DNA of 64,000 nt from Phallusia mammillata. Its lineage: Eukaryota > Chordata > Ascidiacea > Phlebobranchia > Ascidiidae. Shown one piece after another: positions 46,202 to 60,800 of the stretch. The first letter of the stretch is position 1, and each line of letters opens with the position of its first letter. Both the position numbers and the translations under genes were made by a program. The notes below the pieces were generated by a model that was not told the DNA's origin, ran no database searches, and saw only the letters and a program-made list of their open reading frames with translations. The stretch covers positions 1-64,000 of the forward strand of contig QLIY01000520.1 in NCBI GenBank assembly GCA_003260075.1. Direction: 5' to 3'.

Positions 46202-48874
46202 TCGAAGTGTTTTGTTCACCCGAACTGCATTGTGGTAATCGGCATAACGGTTGTTTTTAAAGTACTTTTTTGACTTTTTTTGTTCAAATTTGGCAATGAC
46301 TTTAAGACACAAAAGAAAAGGCACGTAACATGACACCACGATTATATCTGTCTGTTTTTTTACGTTTATTTCCTATACGTTGTGATAAATTGAACATTGT
46401 ATTCACACTTTTAAGATTCCTCACCATTACGGAAATTATTGTTTATAAGGTTGGATGGTTAATACGTGGTTATAACCACAGCCGACTTTTTGTTTTGCGA
46501 CTAACGTGGTCACGCTTTTTCAAACGTGTTGGCAAGTGATTTGTATTTTGCAACATTTCTCGCATATAATAGAATTCAAGATACTTTTTTTACGGACGTA
46601 ACGCGTCGTCAAGGTTTGATAAAAATGTAGTTATGATTGTTAAAAAAAATTCCAACCTAATATCAACATGCTAAAATAATGCGAAACCCAAAAGTCGGAA
46701 AATCTGCATTTCAGAAACAAAATTGCACCGCCTCTTACAAGCGTTTTGTACCAACAAAGTAAAACTTATGTTTGTTGAAGGTGGTACGTGCCGTATAATC
46801 ATCTGTACAGTAGTTGACTCATTAACGAAACATATCTGGTTTACAGCTTTACAAAATCTAAAACTCGTAGCAATGGGCAAGCACACCATGAAAATTGTGA
46901 TATTTACAACGTTTCGTTAGTAGCAATCAAAGGGCTAGTGGAAGCGTTTTGGTTTGGTTTCTGCCCCCCTTGCATTTATTGTGTCTCAAAGAATACTACG
47001 ATGCAGACGTTTTGCAAGTGTATATGTATCACAGTGACCGTAGTTTTGTATTGATGTATTCTGGGTGAAAATGTGACTTTTCAACGAGCAAAATATCATC
47101 CTTGCATCGTTTTAAAGGCTCCTCTTTGTGTTTTACTATCGTACTGATAATATTGCACAAACAAATTACACATAACATCAACATCTGTATACCTGCTACA
47201 AGTTACTTGTTTAATTAATGCAATGTTGCTTGTGTAATTGTTTTGGATTTTCTTGTGTAATTGGTTCGAAATTTATGTACATCCCTTGGTACAAAATGAT
47301 TTTAAGGTGTATCTTGGCTGATGTAAATTTGTACATTGCTGCTATGAATTTGTACAAAAGTTGGAGAGCTTCAAAATAACTACTTCACAATCGTTTTTTG
47401 GACCTTGAAACGGTTTACCCTACTACCAGTGGTGGGATATATTTTTTGTCTGCCAGTTCTACAACAAAAGTCATATTTTTCAGTCGGTTCTGTTTCAAAA
47501 AGTCCATTGACAGTAACCAGTAATGCTAACCGGTTCGCTGGTCTCATAAAATTCGTGAGACGTTTCTAGAACCAGTGCTAACCGGCTAAATCCCACCACT
47601 GCCTATAACAGAAACTATTGGCGAAAGTCTATTGCTGCATTTAAAGACTTTTTGTGTTTTAAAGTTTTTTTAATTTTACGCGCTATACTTTCAAATGCTT
47701 TCTCTTAATCGTTGCATTGTTTTGAAGCTTGTTGGGTTCTTGCATCACGTCAGCAGATTCTGTATACATAACCTAACTAAACCTAACTGAAAAACATCAT
47801 TGTAATTTGGAACAATGAAGCAAGTGCGTATAACAGTTCACGATAGTACTTAAGCTCTAAAACAAAATTGTATGTATCATAAACAAGTACACCAATGACA
47901 TCACGTACAGACAAACGAAGCACCTATTTATTTCGCAATTGGAACGACTCCATTGTGTCGAAACAATCACTGCGTTGTACATTCATCTTAATTTCCGCTT
48001 GTGTGCGTTACGAGGCAGCGATGCCAATAGACACCAGATCACGTAGCCTCAAAGCTTTATAATACAGCTGATATTGCTTAGACCGCAATTGTGGTGTCTG
48101 TTTTCAGTGACATTTGATATTTGAGCAGCACAGTGAGATGAGAATGGGTAGCCGTTTGTCAAAATAATTGATGCATGCTATTGAGGTAATGAATTGTGAT
48201 TCGAATTTGTTAAAAGTAAATTAACCAACAGTAAACCTTTTATTGTATTTCCACGTATGCTGTTTACGAGTTAATGAAAGGTTAGATACACGATGCATTG
48301 CAATAAATATTGTTTCTTATTATGAAACGTAACTTAGTTGTTCACTTTATGAGCAAGATAAAAGTTTGCGTATGCTTTACTTAGACTTCCATTGGTCTTT
48401 AGTCACGTAGAAGTATTCAGCTACATATTTAAAAAAAAAAGTAGTTCTGGGTGCTTGGAATGCAAAATAAGTTATTAACAGTAAACGTAAGGTAAGCATT
48501 ACTAGACGTTTACTTAGAGATTTACCCAGGGATCAGGGTTCAGATAGTCAGGTAACCTTTGGAAGTTTCGTAAGTTTCGATAGGCGTTGAGACCGCTAGT
48601 GCTGCAATTAAAAATGTTGCTGAGCAAAAAATCTTCTTTTACAAAGCATAATGTAAAATAGGGGCACAAAACACTAAGAGGCCCCGGTCTAATTTGGCTG
48701 ATTTTGCTAATAGGATGTGAATTACCATTTTTAATTTGCATATTTTTGACCGATATCTTATGTACATGAACACCAGCTGGTTTTAACTCATGTAAAACGC
48801 AAGTATAGATTTAGGTTCGTTTGTTCTCCAGGAACGGTGATTAAGGTTCACAAATAACTCTGAAAGCAGTGGTA
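46202..48874. other. Intergenic region, no gene recognised
   Basis: Only one small element (47427-47601) is identified. The rest is AT-rich with no phase-consistent exons; it should contain the 3' end of SLC23 and the promoter of the lectin-peroxidase gene. Confidence 0.5.
47427..47601. mobile_element. hAT-type MITE, 175 bp, CAGTGGTGGGAT ends
   Basis: Starts CAGTGGTGGGATATATTT and ends TAAATCCCACCACTG, flanked by CCTACTAC and CCTATAAC (6 of 8 match). Contains AACCGGTTCGCTGGTCTCAT. An inverted relative of identical length is at 59221-59395. Confidence 0.8.
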
Positions 48875-51800
48875 ATGAAGCCATTACTTTTAATTGTGGC
48901 CAGTCTGGCACTGTGGGCGACATCCGACGGTAAGTCTGTTGTGGTAACATGGGGCTTGCATTTGTTTAACAGCCCGAGTGTTTATTGCAAGAGTGGCCAA
49001 CTAGTGTCGTATATTAGTGGAGATGTACTTTAGGTGGTGTATATGTGGTGATCTAAAAATCGAGTCTGATTCAAATGCAAAAATGACACTGAAACTAATT
49101 TCATTCTGGTTTTATCTATAATTCCCTGAGCGTACTTTTTTTGAGATACAGAGCATAGATGAACCATAACACAGATTATAATTCCATAAAAGGGACCATT
49201 ATTATGATACAACGTTAACTCGGGAAAAGTCTCAAAAACCCTCGACTTGGATTACCTCTGAAATAGTATAGTTATTGAAAAACTTCATTGGTGAGATTAG
49301 AATCTTACTTAAATCCGAACCAAATATGGCCCGTCATTAATAAGCTGTTTGTGCTTCAGCCCTCATGAAGCGGGGTTGGGTGGATTGTAACAACGGATAC
49401 CAGTATTCACTGACTCAAGTAAAACTCAACCACGAGCTAGCAAGAAAGGAGTGTCAGGGTTGGAATGGAGACCTTGCACATTTTGGTGTCCGTGACGAAG
49501 TTGCTTTCAAGTAAGTTTTGTTTTATTTGCATGCTACTGGTGACATACAATACACAAAATTGAGGAATCGTGGTGCTGACTTATTTTGGTTGGCAACCGC
49601 CGGTCCGAGATAAGTTCGTTACGGTACCATATACCTTTTCAGGTTAAAAGCTTTGAAACAATTTGCCCTGCCTCCCAGAAATGGTAAACAAATTTGAGCG
49701 TTTTGCATTGCTAATTTTTTGTAGTTTTTGAAGGCCGGTCCGCGATAAAATTTCCGTTTTAAATACGGTCCGCGGTCCAAAAAAGGTTGGCGACCCCTGC
49801 CACAAAGCATAGGTCCAAGTTGAAATGTTGCAATTTGAAATTTGGTCGAAAGATGTATTGGACGAAAATTCTCACCCTTAATACACGCGTTTTGGGTCAA
49901 AACTTTTGAATGTAGGCCGTTATTTTGTGCACAAATCCTCGAAAGATTGGAAATTATAGATTTTTTTATGTTCTAGAAAGCTTAAAGAAGAATTTTCGGA
50001 TGGCGATCTTTGGATTGGACTCGATGACCGTAAACAAGAAGACAAATATGTTTGGAATGATGGGGTAAGTCGTAAAAGGTTGGATATGTTTTCGCATTTG
50101 CATTCATGCACTGTCCGATATCCGCCTGGTAATTTGGTTGAGGGGCATTTTAGGACAAGATGGTTTGCATCCTCCTTATTTGCTCCACAGTGTGGGCATT
50201 CCGAATTAGTTCTTTCGCCCCTGTCCCAATTTCTTGTAATATAATTTTATAAATCGATCCATTTTTATGTGAGCTTATTCCTTTGTTTCTAGTTGAGCAT
50301 CGGTCAGGCTTGGAGCAATTTTTGGCACACCGGTGAACCAAATAATCATGGAAACACAGACTGTGTAACAATGGGCAGCAGGCCACAAGCACATAGCGCA
50401 AGATTGTTGAAGGCTGAATCATGTGAAAATGAGCATTTTGGACTTTGTGAACTTAAAATTGGTAAGGCACACATTCTTGCGAAGATCCTTTTTTCATTTT
50501 TGTACAGTAAAACGAAAACAATACTGTTTCATGAATCTATATGTCTACTTGTCTTCAGAATTTATTTTTGATATAATGTACTGATTTCTGACTTCAGGTT
50601 TGTCCTTTTAGAAACCACTTTGGCAAGAAATGCATTCAAATCGAATTAAATAACTATTTATAGAGCTGCTAACAACAATAGTAAAACCTAACACCGTTAT
50701 GACAAAATTTGTGTGTCATTGCTATATTTCATTCATTTACAGGAACTCCACCAAATTTTCCACACCGATCCAAAGACGGCAAGTCATATGCACTGTTGTC
50801 GTCGGAGATGAAATTCTCCGCTGCAAAGTTGATTTGTGAAAGTTGGAACGGCCACCTGGCGACTGAACTAATTCTTGATACAAAAGTAGCCAGGTAAGTT
50901 TTGTAAAAACAAAACGACAATTTTATGCTTTCTACATTTAACTAAATAAAAATAAATGGTTAGAAACTCTATACACGGAAATAACGGCCAAAATATTGTA
51001 CACTGTGATATAAGGCCACATCAGTTACTCATGTTAATGCACATTTTAAGCGTTAAACTTAAAGTGTATTTGGGCCGTTACTTTCCTGATTAACACAAAC
51101 ATGTTTGTTTTAAAAGCTTAAAGTTATGCCAGCCATGTATGAAAATATTAATCAGTTTATAGCTTTTATGCAACATCTTTATCAGCCCAATTATCCCCCC
51201 CCCCCCGTTACTTTCCTGATTAACACAAACATGTTTGTTTTAAAAGCTTAAAGCTATGCCAGCCATGTATGAAAATATTAATCAGTTGATAGCTTTTATG
51301 CAACATCTTTATCAGCCCAAATTCTTCAAAACAAAAGTATATTATGGTGGTCATAGTTATATTATTATGTTTTTCGTATTTTTAAATTCTTCAAAGTCCT
51401 ATAAAACCATTTTTTCAAAAGTATGACTGTCAGTTTGGTCTATTCTTTATTATCACGCATTTTTTTTCATTTAATTAACAAAAATTTTAAAACATCATTA
51501 AGTGACAACTAAATAGGTAAAATAGATTAGTCATTGTCCAATTACATTCTTGAACACATTGGAAAAATTTGACAACTTAAAAAAAAAATCCCCCCCCCCA
51601 GTGACAACTAAATAGGTAAAATAGATTAGTCATTGTCCAATTACATTTTTGAACTCATTGGAAAAATTTGACAACTTAAAAAAAAATTGAAAAAGGTATG
51701 TTGTCAACTCTGGCCTCGCATAATTACATTCTAAAATTCATAATTTACGACAGTATAAAAAAGATATCAATAGATTGAATGTCACACATTTCCGGTGATA

Positions 51801-54800
51801 CAATTTCGTTTTATGCGTTTCAGGTTTGTGGCAGACAGGGTGGTCGGCAAAAACGCGGAAAATGAACAGCTATGGGTTGGCTTGGATGACATTCAAACCG
51901 AAGGAACGTTTATGTTTCATTCGGCGGTAAGACTACGCATTGTGATCAAAAAATGGTCCATCCACATGAATTGTGTTTCACTAAAATCTACTTAATATCT
52001 TAAACACGTTTAACTGAGTCTAACGTATACGATCTACGATGTAAGTAAATTATTCCAATTGAGCCTACTAGCCCGTAGTTTTTTTTAAACAAAAAATGTC
52101 ATTCAAATAACGGTTAATTCGCGATCATCTTGTGTACTTACTGTCGCATGTTTGAAACTGAGCTCAAATATACTTTTGTGAAACTAAACCTGGCCATAAC
52201 AACTGGGCTATTTCCACAACTACATACAAGATTGAATTTAGTTTCGTTTTCAAGATTATCTCGCGTGGAAATCATCCAAAGGCAAAGATATTACGTCAAA
52301 AACCAGCAGACTAAACAATAAAACCGTGTGCAAAAATAGCCTCCTTGTTACTTACAAAAGAAGTTAAGAACCATACTTTGTCACAGGACATATACCACAA
52401 ATTTTACTTTAACATTAGCAAGATTTGTTATTACATAAGATTGTAGAAATACTCCAAGCTCCTCGCGGTCTGTCCTAAATTGTTTGGCGGACCCCTAACT
52501 AAGGGACCGCGGATGCCAATTCGACAACAGCAATACAAGCCCAAACAGAACATATTTTTTAATTTTAGATCGGCTTTATAAACAGAACGCGATTCAAATT
52601 GAAAACAACACAGTTGTCCATTTTTTCTGCAGGGAAATCAACCGTCTGTTCCTCGCCACGTCTCTAACCTGCCGAACTCCCTACGCAAAGACTGTTTAGC
52701 TTTTCGGCCTGTCACTCGTACTTTTGCCCTGAGAAAGTGTACAGAAAAGCATATGTTTTTGTGCGAACGAAAAAGAATCTCTAAAGGTAACATCTTTAAA
52801 TAAACAAGGAACTGCATTTTAAAAAGAATGATTTTTAATCTTTTCTACTTCTCTTTGAGGCGGTTTGTTTAAGCTACGGTTTTATAACTAACTTGTTTTT
52901 TTTTTGTTTTTTAATGTAGCTGATTTTATGCCAGCGAAGTGTTATGACGAAGCTAACTGCGACCACCTGTAAGTAGTTGAAAGAGTTTGTTTGAAGCATT
53001 GCAAATTTGTATGTGTCCAACAATCTTTGTGTACATTTTGCACAGTGAATACGCCACTATCGACGGCTCTTGCAACAATGGATTAGATTCACAGCGCGGA
53101 AAAGCGAATCGAGCGTTTAAAAGAATTTTGCCAGCAGCTTATGATAACCAACAAGGTACACTTTGTTTATTGTTTTAAGTAGCAACTGTGGCTATATTCT
53201 ATATCGAGTTTATTTGGCGCTATGTAGTAGCCTAAACGAAACAAACTTGATTTAATATTGCACAGTTTTGCTGCAATGCTCAAAAGCAATATAACGTCCT
53301 TTGCGCGAGTTTAAGTTAAAATTGTCATAATCTTGCATCTCAAGATTTTAGCTTTTGAAGATCATACGCACTGCAATAAAAGATTAAGTATCTTGATTCA
53401 AGACATATTGACAGAATTATAAAAAATGGTTTAAGCATTAAAACAAGCCATAAAATGAATTTGAGTAGGATTTTTTTTTATATATACCAAACCTAAATGC
53501 ATTCTATCATTATTGAAGAATTATTTCGAGTTATTGAACGTTCGGGTAATCGCAAACAGGCTCAAGGGCATCGAAGTTGTTTGTGAAATCGTCGTTAAAA
53601 TATTAGCATTATTTATTTGATTTATCATAGACATTCCAAGAGGACATAGCTCATTGCCCTCAGCTCGAGATGTTAGTATTATGTTGCGGGAATCAGAGGA
53701 ACCAAAATCTACGACAATGTCTAACTACATGCCAGCTTGGGGACAATTTTTGGCCCACGACATTGCTAGAACTGAAGGAAGCGAAGGTGCAACATTTTCG
53801 TTTGAATATCAAACAAATCTGCAACCCCTGCGGTTATTTTAGATACCATGTTGTGTGAAATTGCATTTTTTATTTTAAATGAAACATTGCTGTTTTTTGT
53901 TTCGGTCTTGGTACAAGAGTTAATTAGACTTATTTCCGAACAATTTAACTTTGTTGACTATAGAAATTGCACCTTATGATAAATTTGTTCTTTTGTTTTA
54001 TTCTATTTCAAACAGAAGTAAAATATGAGTTTGAAACAATGTCTTAAAAAACATTTATTGTTAAAAAATCTGAACAACTTTTAATTACCGCTGGTGCATG
54101 CTTTGTTAGTGGCAGATCTGGATTGTAGTGATTGTGGAACCACGGCAGAAGAATGTTTCAATATTTTGGTCTCGTCCACGGATCCCATGAACAACATGGG
54201 TGGAATAGAATGTATTGAGTTGAAAAGGAGCGCAAGGACAGTTGACAAAAACTGTAAGACACTAGATCTAGATCAATGAAAAAATAAAATCACCCATTGG
54301 CTGTTTGTTTCCGTGGTTGTTTTGTCGTGTTTGAACAAATTGGTTAATTTACTAATTGTTTTACTTGTATGAAACTCTTTTGAAAAGTTTGGAACAAGTT
54401 TGCATTCCATTTATAAGGTCAAAACAAGACCAGGGAACAAAACAACTTAGAGTCGGCGTATATTGATGCAAGCAATGTATACGGAAGTACGACTTCCCAT
54501 GCTGATGCTTTGAGGGCTACCGAACCAGGTACAGACAACTTAATCTTGGTGTTTACTTCTGAACTGTTTTTGTCATATTTGCTAGATTTTAAAAATGTAA
54601 CAATTATTGCAATTAACTTAATATTGTGCCTTTCTACAATTCATGTGACTTAATAGGTCCGACGACCCGATAGAAACATTTTCGTATGCAATATACATTT
54701 TCAACAAAAATGTATTTTGGTTTAGTCATTTTGTGTGACAACTGCAATTTACTAAAACGCTTTGAAACAAACGTTTTTTGCCAAACTGTCGATATAGTGA

Positions 54801-57800
54801 GTTGCTATTGTAGATGTACCAATAACTGTGCTGATGTGTTAGGTCTAGAAGTAAACAGGAATTAATTAAACAATGTAGTTTACAATATGGGTCGGTTGTT
54901 GTTGGTCGCGACCAAATTAACAATTTACGTATTTTCCTTTTCAGGTCAGATGTTAACAGGAAGTGAAACAACGCCCATCTCGGTCAGCCTTCCTCGAGAG
55001 ACACAAGTGTCCAGTGATGTACCAATGGATTGTCCAGCAATCCACAAACCAGCTGACCAACCGTGTTTTGCAGCCGGTAATTAAATGAATTAACTATCAC
55101 AACAATATTATATTTAGACTGTAAATTACCATTGCATCAACGATTGCAAGGATAATTTAGCTGCACAAAGTATACATACTGTTTCATGTAAGAATCTAAA
55201 TCAGCAGACAACTTTGCTAAATACCGTTGGATGGCGCAAAGAGCATTTGTGAACATTTGAAGGCAAAAATATTAGGGCTATTGGGTTTGGGGTGAGGTTT
55301 TGTAACAAAAGGAACAATAACACCAACTTACAAACTTTGTTCCTAATGTTAAATTCAGTTTCTAACCCTATACCAGTCTCAAAAGTATGACTTCCTTAGG
55401 TGACCCACGGATCAACGAACAGCCACCTTTGTCGATAAATCATTTAGTTTGGGTCAGAAAACACAACCTTATGGCCAAAGAACTGGCTGATCAAAATCCC
55501 CACTGGGACAGCGACAAAATATATCAGGTTGATTTTTTGTTTATTTTAAATGTTTCTACCTATCGTGATTGCGGATTAAAAGTGATTGTTTGTTTTTATG
55601 TAGACGACAAGAAAAATCATCGGCGCCATAATGCAGCAAATCACCTATAACGAGTTTTTGCCAGCTGCGCTAGGGCCCACTGTGATGAAGAGATATGGAC
55701 TAGAATTAACAAAACATGTAAGTAGACTTACCGCTGAAGGTAAAAAAATAACTTTGACAGACTATCAGTTTTACACCACATTTTTACCATCTTTGTTTTA
55801 GTACTACAACTGACAGTTAGACTTACTAAAAGTATACCGATTCCAACACGCATCAACATTTTTACGAAGTTATGCGCTTTTTACCTCCGATTGTAAGAAC
55901 TGTCCCCATTTTGCATTAAAATGAACAATTTTTTCTCAATGCTTTTAAAACAGAACTATAATCAGCCCGAAATGGCTACCTTTCAACCTAAAAAGTACAA
56001 ACTCGCAACCAGTCCATACTCGAATTTGTTTGAAAGTAAACTCAGAGCTATGTCAAAAGTTAAATTTTGGTGGTATCGATTATGAGGTAAAATCCAAATC
56101 AAGCCCGTATTTTCCAAAATTACAATCAGTTTACTCGGCTTGAAATGACCTTCATTCTGAAATCGCAGGATTTCTGGTACGGTTACAATCCCATATACGA
56201 CGCAACAATCGACAATAGCTTTACGACTGCCGCTTTCCGGTTTGGCCACACTTTGGTGCACGGAACACCATCCTTGCGTAACCCGCATTATGCCGCAGTT
56301 GGAGACATGCCCCTGGAAGGAAAGTAAGCTCAAATACCTTCATGCTTTTTCAGTCGTTCACTGTTTTGTTGACAATAGAAGGAAGGAAACATAAAACGTG
56401 ATCTCTAAGTTTGAGATTTCGAAACGGTTTTTGGTGTAATCGAGTATAGGATCAAGTCATAACTTATTTTATCTCATACTTTTGTTAGAGGTATACTAAC
56501 ACCGTAACTCACGACATACACCCACATTTCTATAAATTTTGATAGCTGGCGCAATGAGCTAAATTGTTTATTTAACCGCCAAAAGAGGGTTGGGGTTAGG
56601 AAGTAAGTTCTTCAAAATATTACGCAAGAAACTAGGTTTCACCGTCGGCATTTGTAGAGATATATTGTTATAAGTGGGTATTAGTGCTCTTCGCCCTGAC
56701 AATAAGAGTTTAGCCAAATGTGAGGCTGCCGTAAGGTATGGTGTTTTTGGATGCTCCCATTGTGTCCCATATTGTGACCACAAAAAACAAAAATACCTGC
56801 CCAAAATGGAAAACTAATTGCATTACTTTACTCACAATATAGGATATCATTGCAAAAGTTTTCACAGAACGGGAATAAAACAAAAGAAATTTACAACGTT
56901 TCGCGTGACAAACAAATTTGCCAGTTGAAATAATCCCCCCCCCCTATAGGATATCATTGCAAAAGTTTTCACAGAACGGGAATAAAACAAAAAAAAAATT
57001 TACAACGTTTCGCGTGACAAACAAATTTGCCAGTTGAAATAACCCTAATGCAAAACCACATTTTCAGCTTCTTCAGTACCGAACCGATCGTTAAAAACGA
57101 TGCAACTGGTGAGATTATTCGAGGAATGAACGAAGATCCGGCCTCAAAATATGATTTGCAGCTCGCCGAAGCGTTGACAGATCAACTCTTTACGACAGAT
57201 CCAGGTCCTATTATATTTGAATTTCGACATGGCATTTTTTTCAAATTGACGTTGTGGCAACAATTTTATGACTTTAACGACTAAATTGATTTTCGGTCTT
57301 TCTAGGGATGTATAAAAACTAATAAGAATGAACAAACGAAATAGAATTCATCTGTTATTGTCAGAGACAAAAAATACGTCTTTAAAACGTGGCGTGTAAT
57401 GATCATAGAATTTCGTGGTGCGGGTTACGAACAAAAACATTTGTTGGGCAAAATCTTTTGAACGTAATAGACTATCTCGCTATTCAGGCCCGATGATTAT
57501 TATGTTTTTTTAATTTCACTGGAGTTTATACTTTCTTTTTACTTCACAGCAAAGTTTGGTTCAGATCTTATGGCGGTAAATATACAAAGAGGTCGGGATC
57601 ACGGAATACCTTCGTACTTGGCACACCGTAGATTCTGTGGCCTTTCATCAAATCTACAGGACATTCCAAGCGATGTTCGAAGTAAATTCAACTCAATATA
57701 CAGGTGAGTTTTAAAGTTTACAGAAGTTCAATAAAGTTTTTCTTCCAGTAAACCTCGATGTATTAACTTGTTTTAAGTTTATAGAGCTCTTCCGGCAATT

Positions 57801-60800
57801 GTATTTGTATTCCGACGTCCTATTCAGGTCACCTTTATCAGGGTAGGCTAAATAACACTGAATGCGCGTTGTGCAGTGCACGATAAACAAAGAAACAAAG
57901 ACTTAAACGCAAGGACGCCAATCATTAGAGAAGGTGTTTTCGTTGCCTTGTGACGTGTTTGCGCATAACTTTTGTTCTTTGTTGATCATGCACTGTACTA
58001 CGCACATTCAGCGTAATTTGCCCTGATGAAGACGACCTATATAGGACATCAAAACGTCGAAATAAAATTACAATTGCCGGAGAAAAAGCGGGCCTTGTGT
58101 CTCTATAATCATTTAAAATTTAGGTTATTTGATTTAAAAACAATAAAATGGACTTATTTTAAATTCCTATTTGATAACAGCCCTAAGTAATGTATTTAGT
58201 ATCTCAACTCAGGCGGTATTGTCCACATCCGGGCGATTCATGAACATGGGTGTGTCTGGGTAGTTACCCAATGCATTGTTTAATGCATTCGGTTTGTGGA
58301 CAACACAACTTGTAACTTTACCGATGTCAAAATCTGTAGAAACCCTGCTCTGAGCAGTTGTTCTGTTTGTGTTAACAGCGACCCAGAAGAAATCGATCTT
58401 TTCCCTGCTGGAATCGCCGAAACACCGCTACAGGGAGCAACGGTGGGACCGACTTTTGCTTGTCTATTGGCTTATCAATTTCGCGATCTTAAACGTGGAG
58501 ATTCTCATTGGTTTGAAAACGGGGGAATTGAAAATCGGTTTACAAAACGTAAGTGGTGTATTGATATTCTTTAATCCCCGACCTAAAAATTTACAATAGG
58601 TAAATATGTAACATCCCATATCAACTAAATGCTTAAAAACGTCTTTTCAAGTAGACAATAAATCTACTTTTGGGCGATTTAAAACCGTTTAAAGTTTTAA
58701 ACTGAACCTTTCACAAATAATCATAACCAATAAAGTCCTTTTGTTTGTTTAGTTCAAATGTATATTTCAAGTAATTAGATTAAATACAGGAGAAATTACT
58801 TAACGTTAGATAAAGATGTTAGCCTACCTAACTCGCAGGTCAAATGAGGTCAATTAAGAAGGTTACCCTGGCACACATTTTGTGCGGCATCTCTCCCACC
58901 ATGTCAACAATCCAAAGGCGAGTAATGAAACTTTCAAATAACGACACAAATCCGCGAGTTAGCTGTGGCGACTTGGAGCCTCTTGACCTTTATACACCGT
59001 GGCAGGATGAAGCGCTACCTAGCGACGACGATTTGGACGGTACGATAATAGTTTTCTACCACGTGAAAATGATTTTCGTTCTTATCTAAACATGCTTACA
59101 AGATATGCTTGCTTACAGTGTACCCTTATTTGGAAGAAAACAATGTATGCTTCTAATAAAATTTGAGCATACGTTTCTCTTCACAGCTTTGCCACTTACA
59201 TTTTTACAGTAGCTTATAACCAGTGGTGTGATTCAGCCGGTTCGAACAAAACAGTCTCACGAAATTTTATGAGATCAGCGAACCGGTTAGCATTACTGGT
59301 TACTGTCAATGGATTTTGTAATAAGTTTTAGAACCGGCTGAAAAATATGACTTTTGTGATAGAATAGGCTCACAAAAAAATGAATCCCACCACCGGTTAT
59401 AACGGTATATGTGACGTCATGCGTCGACGTGTTTTACACAAAACTCCAACAACATTTGTTGAACAAACGCAGAGGAAACGGAATGGACTCTTTGGATTCC
59501 AATCGCTCACTACAATCGCAATGACCTTCCTCTCGACCCGCTCCCTGAACTTCATCGCATCGCCAGGACCTATCGACCTGATGACGTTTGCGAAATGCCT
59601 ACAGGAACAGAAACGCGGAAAGTGAACGGTCATTTCCAAGCAAGGTTTAGCTGTCCACTTGGTTCCATCTCTGGAACTGATTTTCCACCAACAGACGCAC
59701 TACAGGGTAAATACGAAATTTAAAGCAAAGGCAGAGTCTTCTTGTTAACACGGCTATCGTACCTTGTAGCCATGCACATTGTTTGTCTGAACAAAAAAAA
59801 ATTAGATGCTATACCTGTTTACAAAGATAGAAAAGACTGTTCTGAAATATACTTACTTAGTACTCCAAACAAGGAAATAAATAGCTTTTGCAGAAGAAAC
59901 ATAGAACACACAAATTGAGCAGAAAAGCTATACCACAATAAAGAAGAAACCGCCATTTATTTCTCAATTTATATAAAGACGTTGTAACATATCCTGTTCT
60001 GTCATTCACAAACCAAAAACAACGATAAAACGTTCGCACAGAAACAAATACACTTGGTAGCTAAACAGACTGTATAGAACATGAAATAAAATGCGGCCCC
60101 CCCCCCGTACTCCAAACAAGGAAATAAATAGCTTTTGCAGAAGAAACATAGAACGCGCAAATTGAGCAGAAAACCTATACCACAAGAAGAAACCGCCATT
60201 TATTTCTCAATTTATATAATGACGTTGTAACATATCCTGTTCTGTCATTCACAAACCAAAAACAACGATAATACGTTCGCACAGAAACAAATACACTTGG
60301 TAGCTAAACAGACTGCATAAAACACGAAATAAATTGCCGAATAGTCAACGTTTTTGGTTTATATGGAAGTTAAATCATTTTGTATTGTTAATAGTCTACT
60401 GGACTGATTGGACGGACCAAGACAAACCAAGACGCCCAGCATACGACGATAATGAAACGTTGCCTGGCAGCGGATCATGTTTGAAACCAGTTGCCATACA
60501 AGCACAGACAACTAACGGGGCAAGTATAAATTATATTTCAATTCTAAATAAGATTGTGAAAACGATATAAAATGTTACACGCGACTGCTTTTCTTATGCT
60601 AAGTCATAGCAAACAACTCATATTAAAACATTTCCGCGTTTAGCCTGTTTATTCCACATCTCATTTAGTTTCAGTTGTTAAAGTCAGCGTCCGAAAATAG
60701 TCGGTTGCCTTCTACATAAAACCTGTTTATGTAGCTAAAATATACAAAGGCTTTGCCAATACAAGCTTTTTTTAAAAAGTCACAGTCTAGATTCACTAAA

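Larger units (their letters stand above)
50743..52786 (+). other. C-type lectin domain 2 (exons 5-7), EPN motif lost
   Basis: Residues about 155-290. Internal intron phases (2 then 0) and phase 1 borders are identical to domain 1, so the two are tandem duplicates. [11 protein letters not shown] keeps the WIGL region, but the EPN position reads GNQPSVPRH, so calcium-dependent sugar binding is doubtful. Confidence 0.85.
53046..59706 (+). other. Animal heme peroxidase domain (exons 9-21)
   Basis: Residues about 307-950. Opens with [14 protein letters not shown] and the [11 protein letters not shown] segment, contains all recognised heme-pocket blocks in order, and closes with [19 protein letters not shown] sequence and a Cys. 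Gene organisation is many small exons (110-234 nt). It resembles peroxinectin/peroxidasin-type enzymes more than catalases; assignment within the superfamily was not possible without alignment. Confidence 0.9.

Noticed and set aside
50743..52786. Treating the second lectin domain as a separate gene
   Set aside because: Exons 4-5 and 7-8 join in phase and there is no new signal peptide before exon 5.
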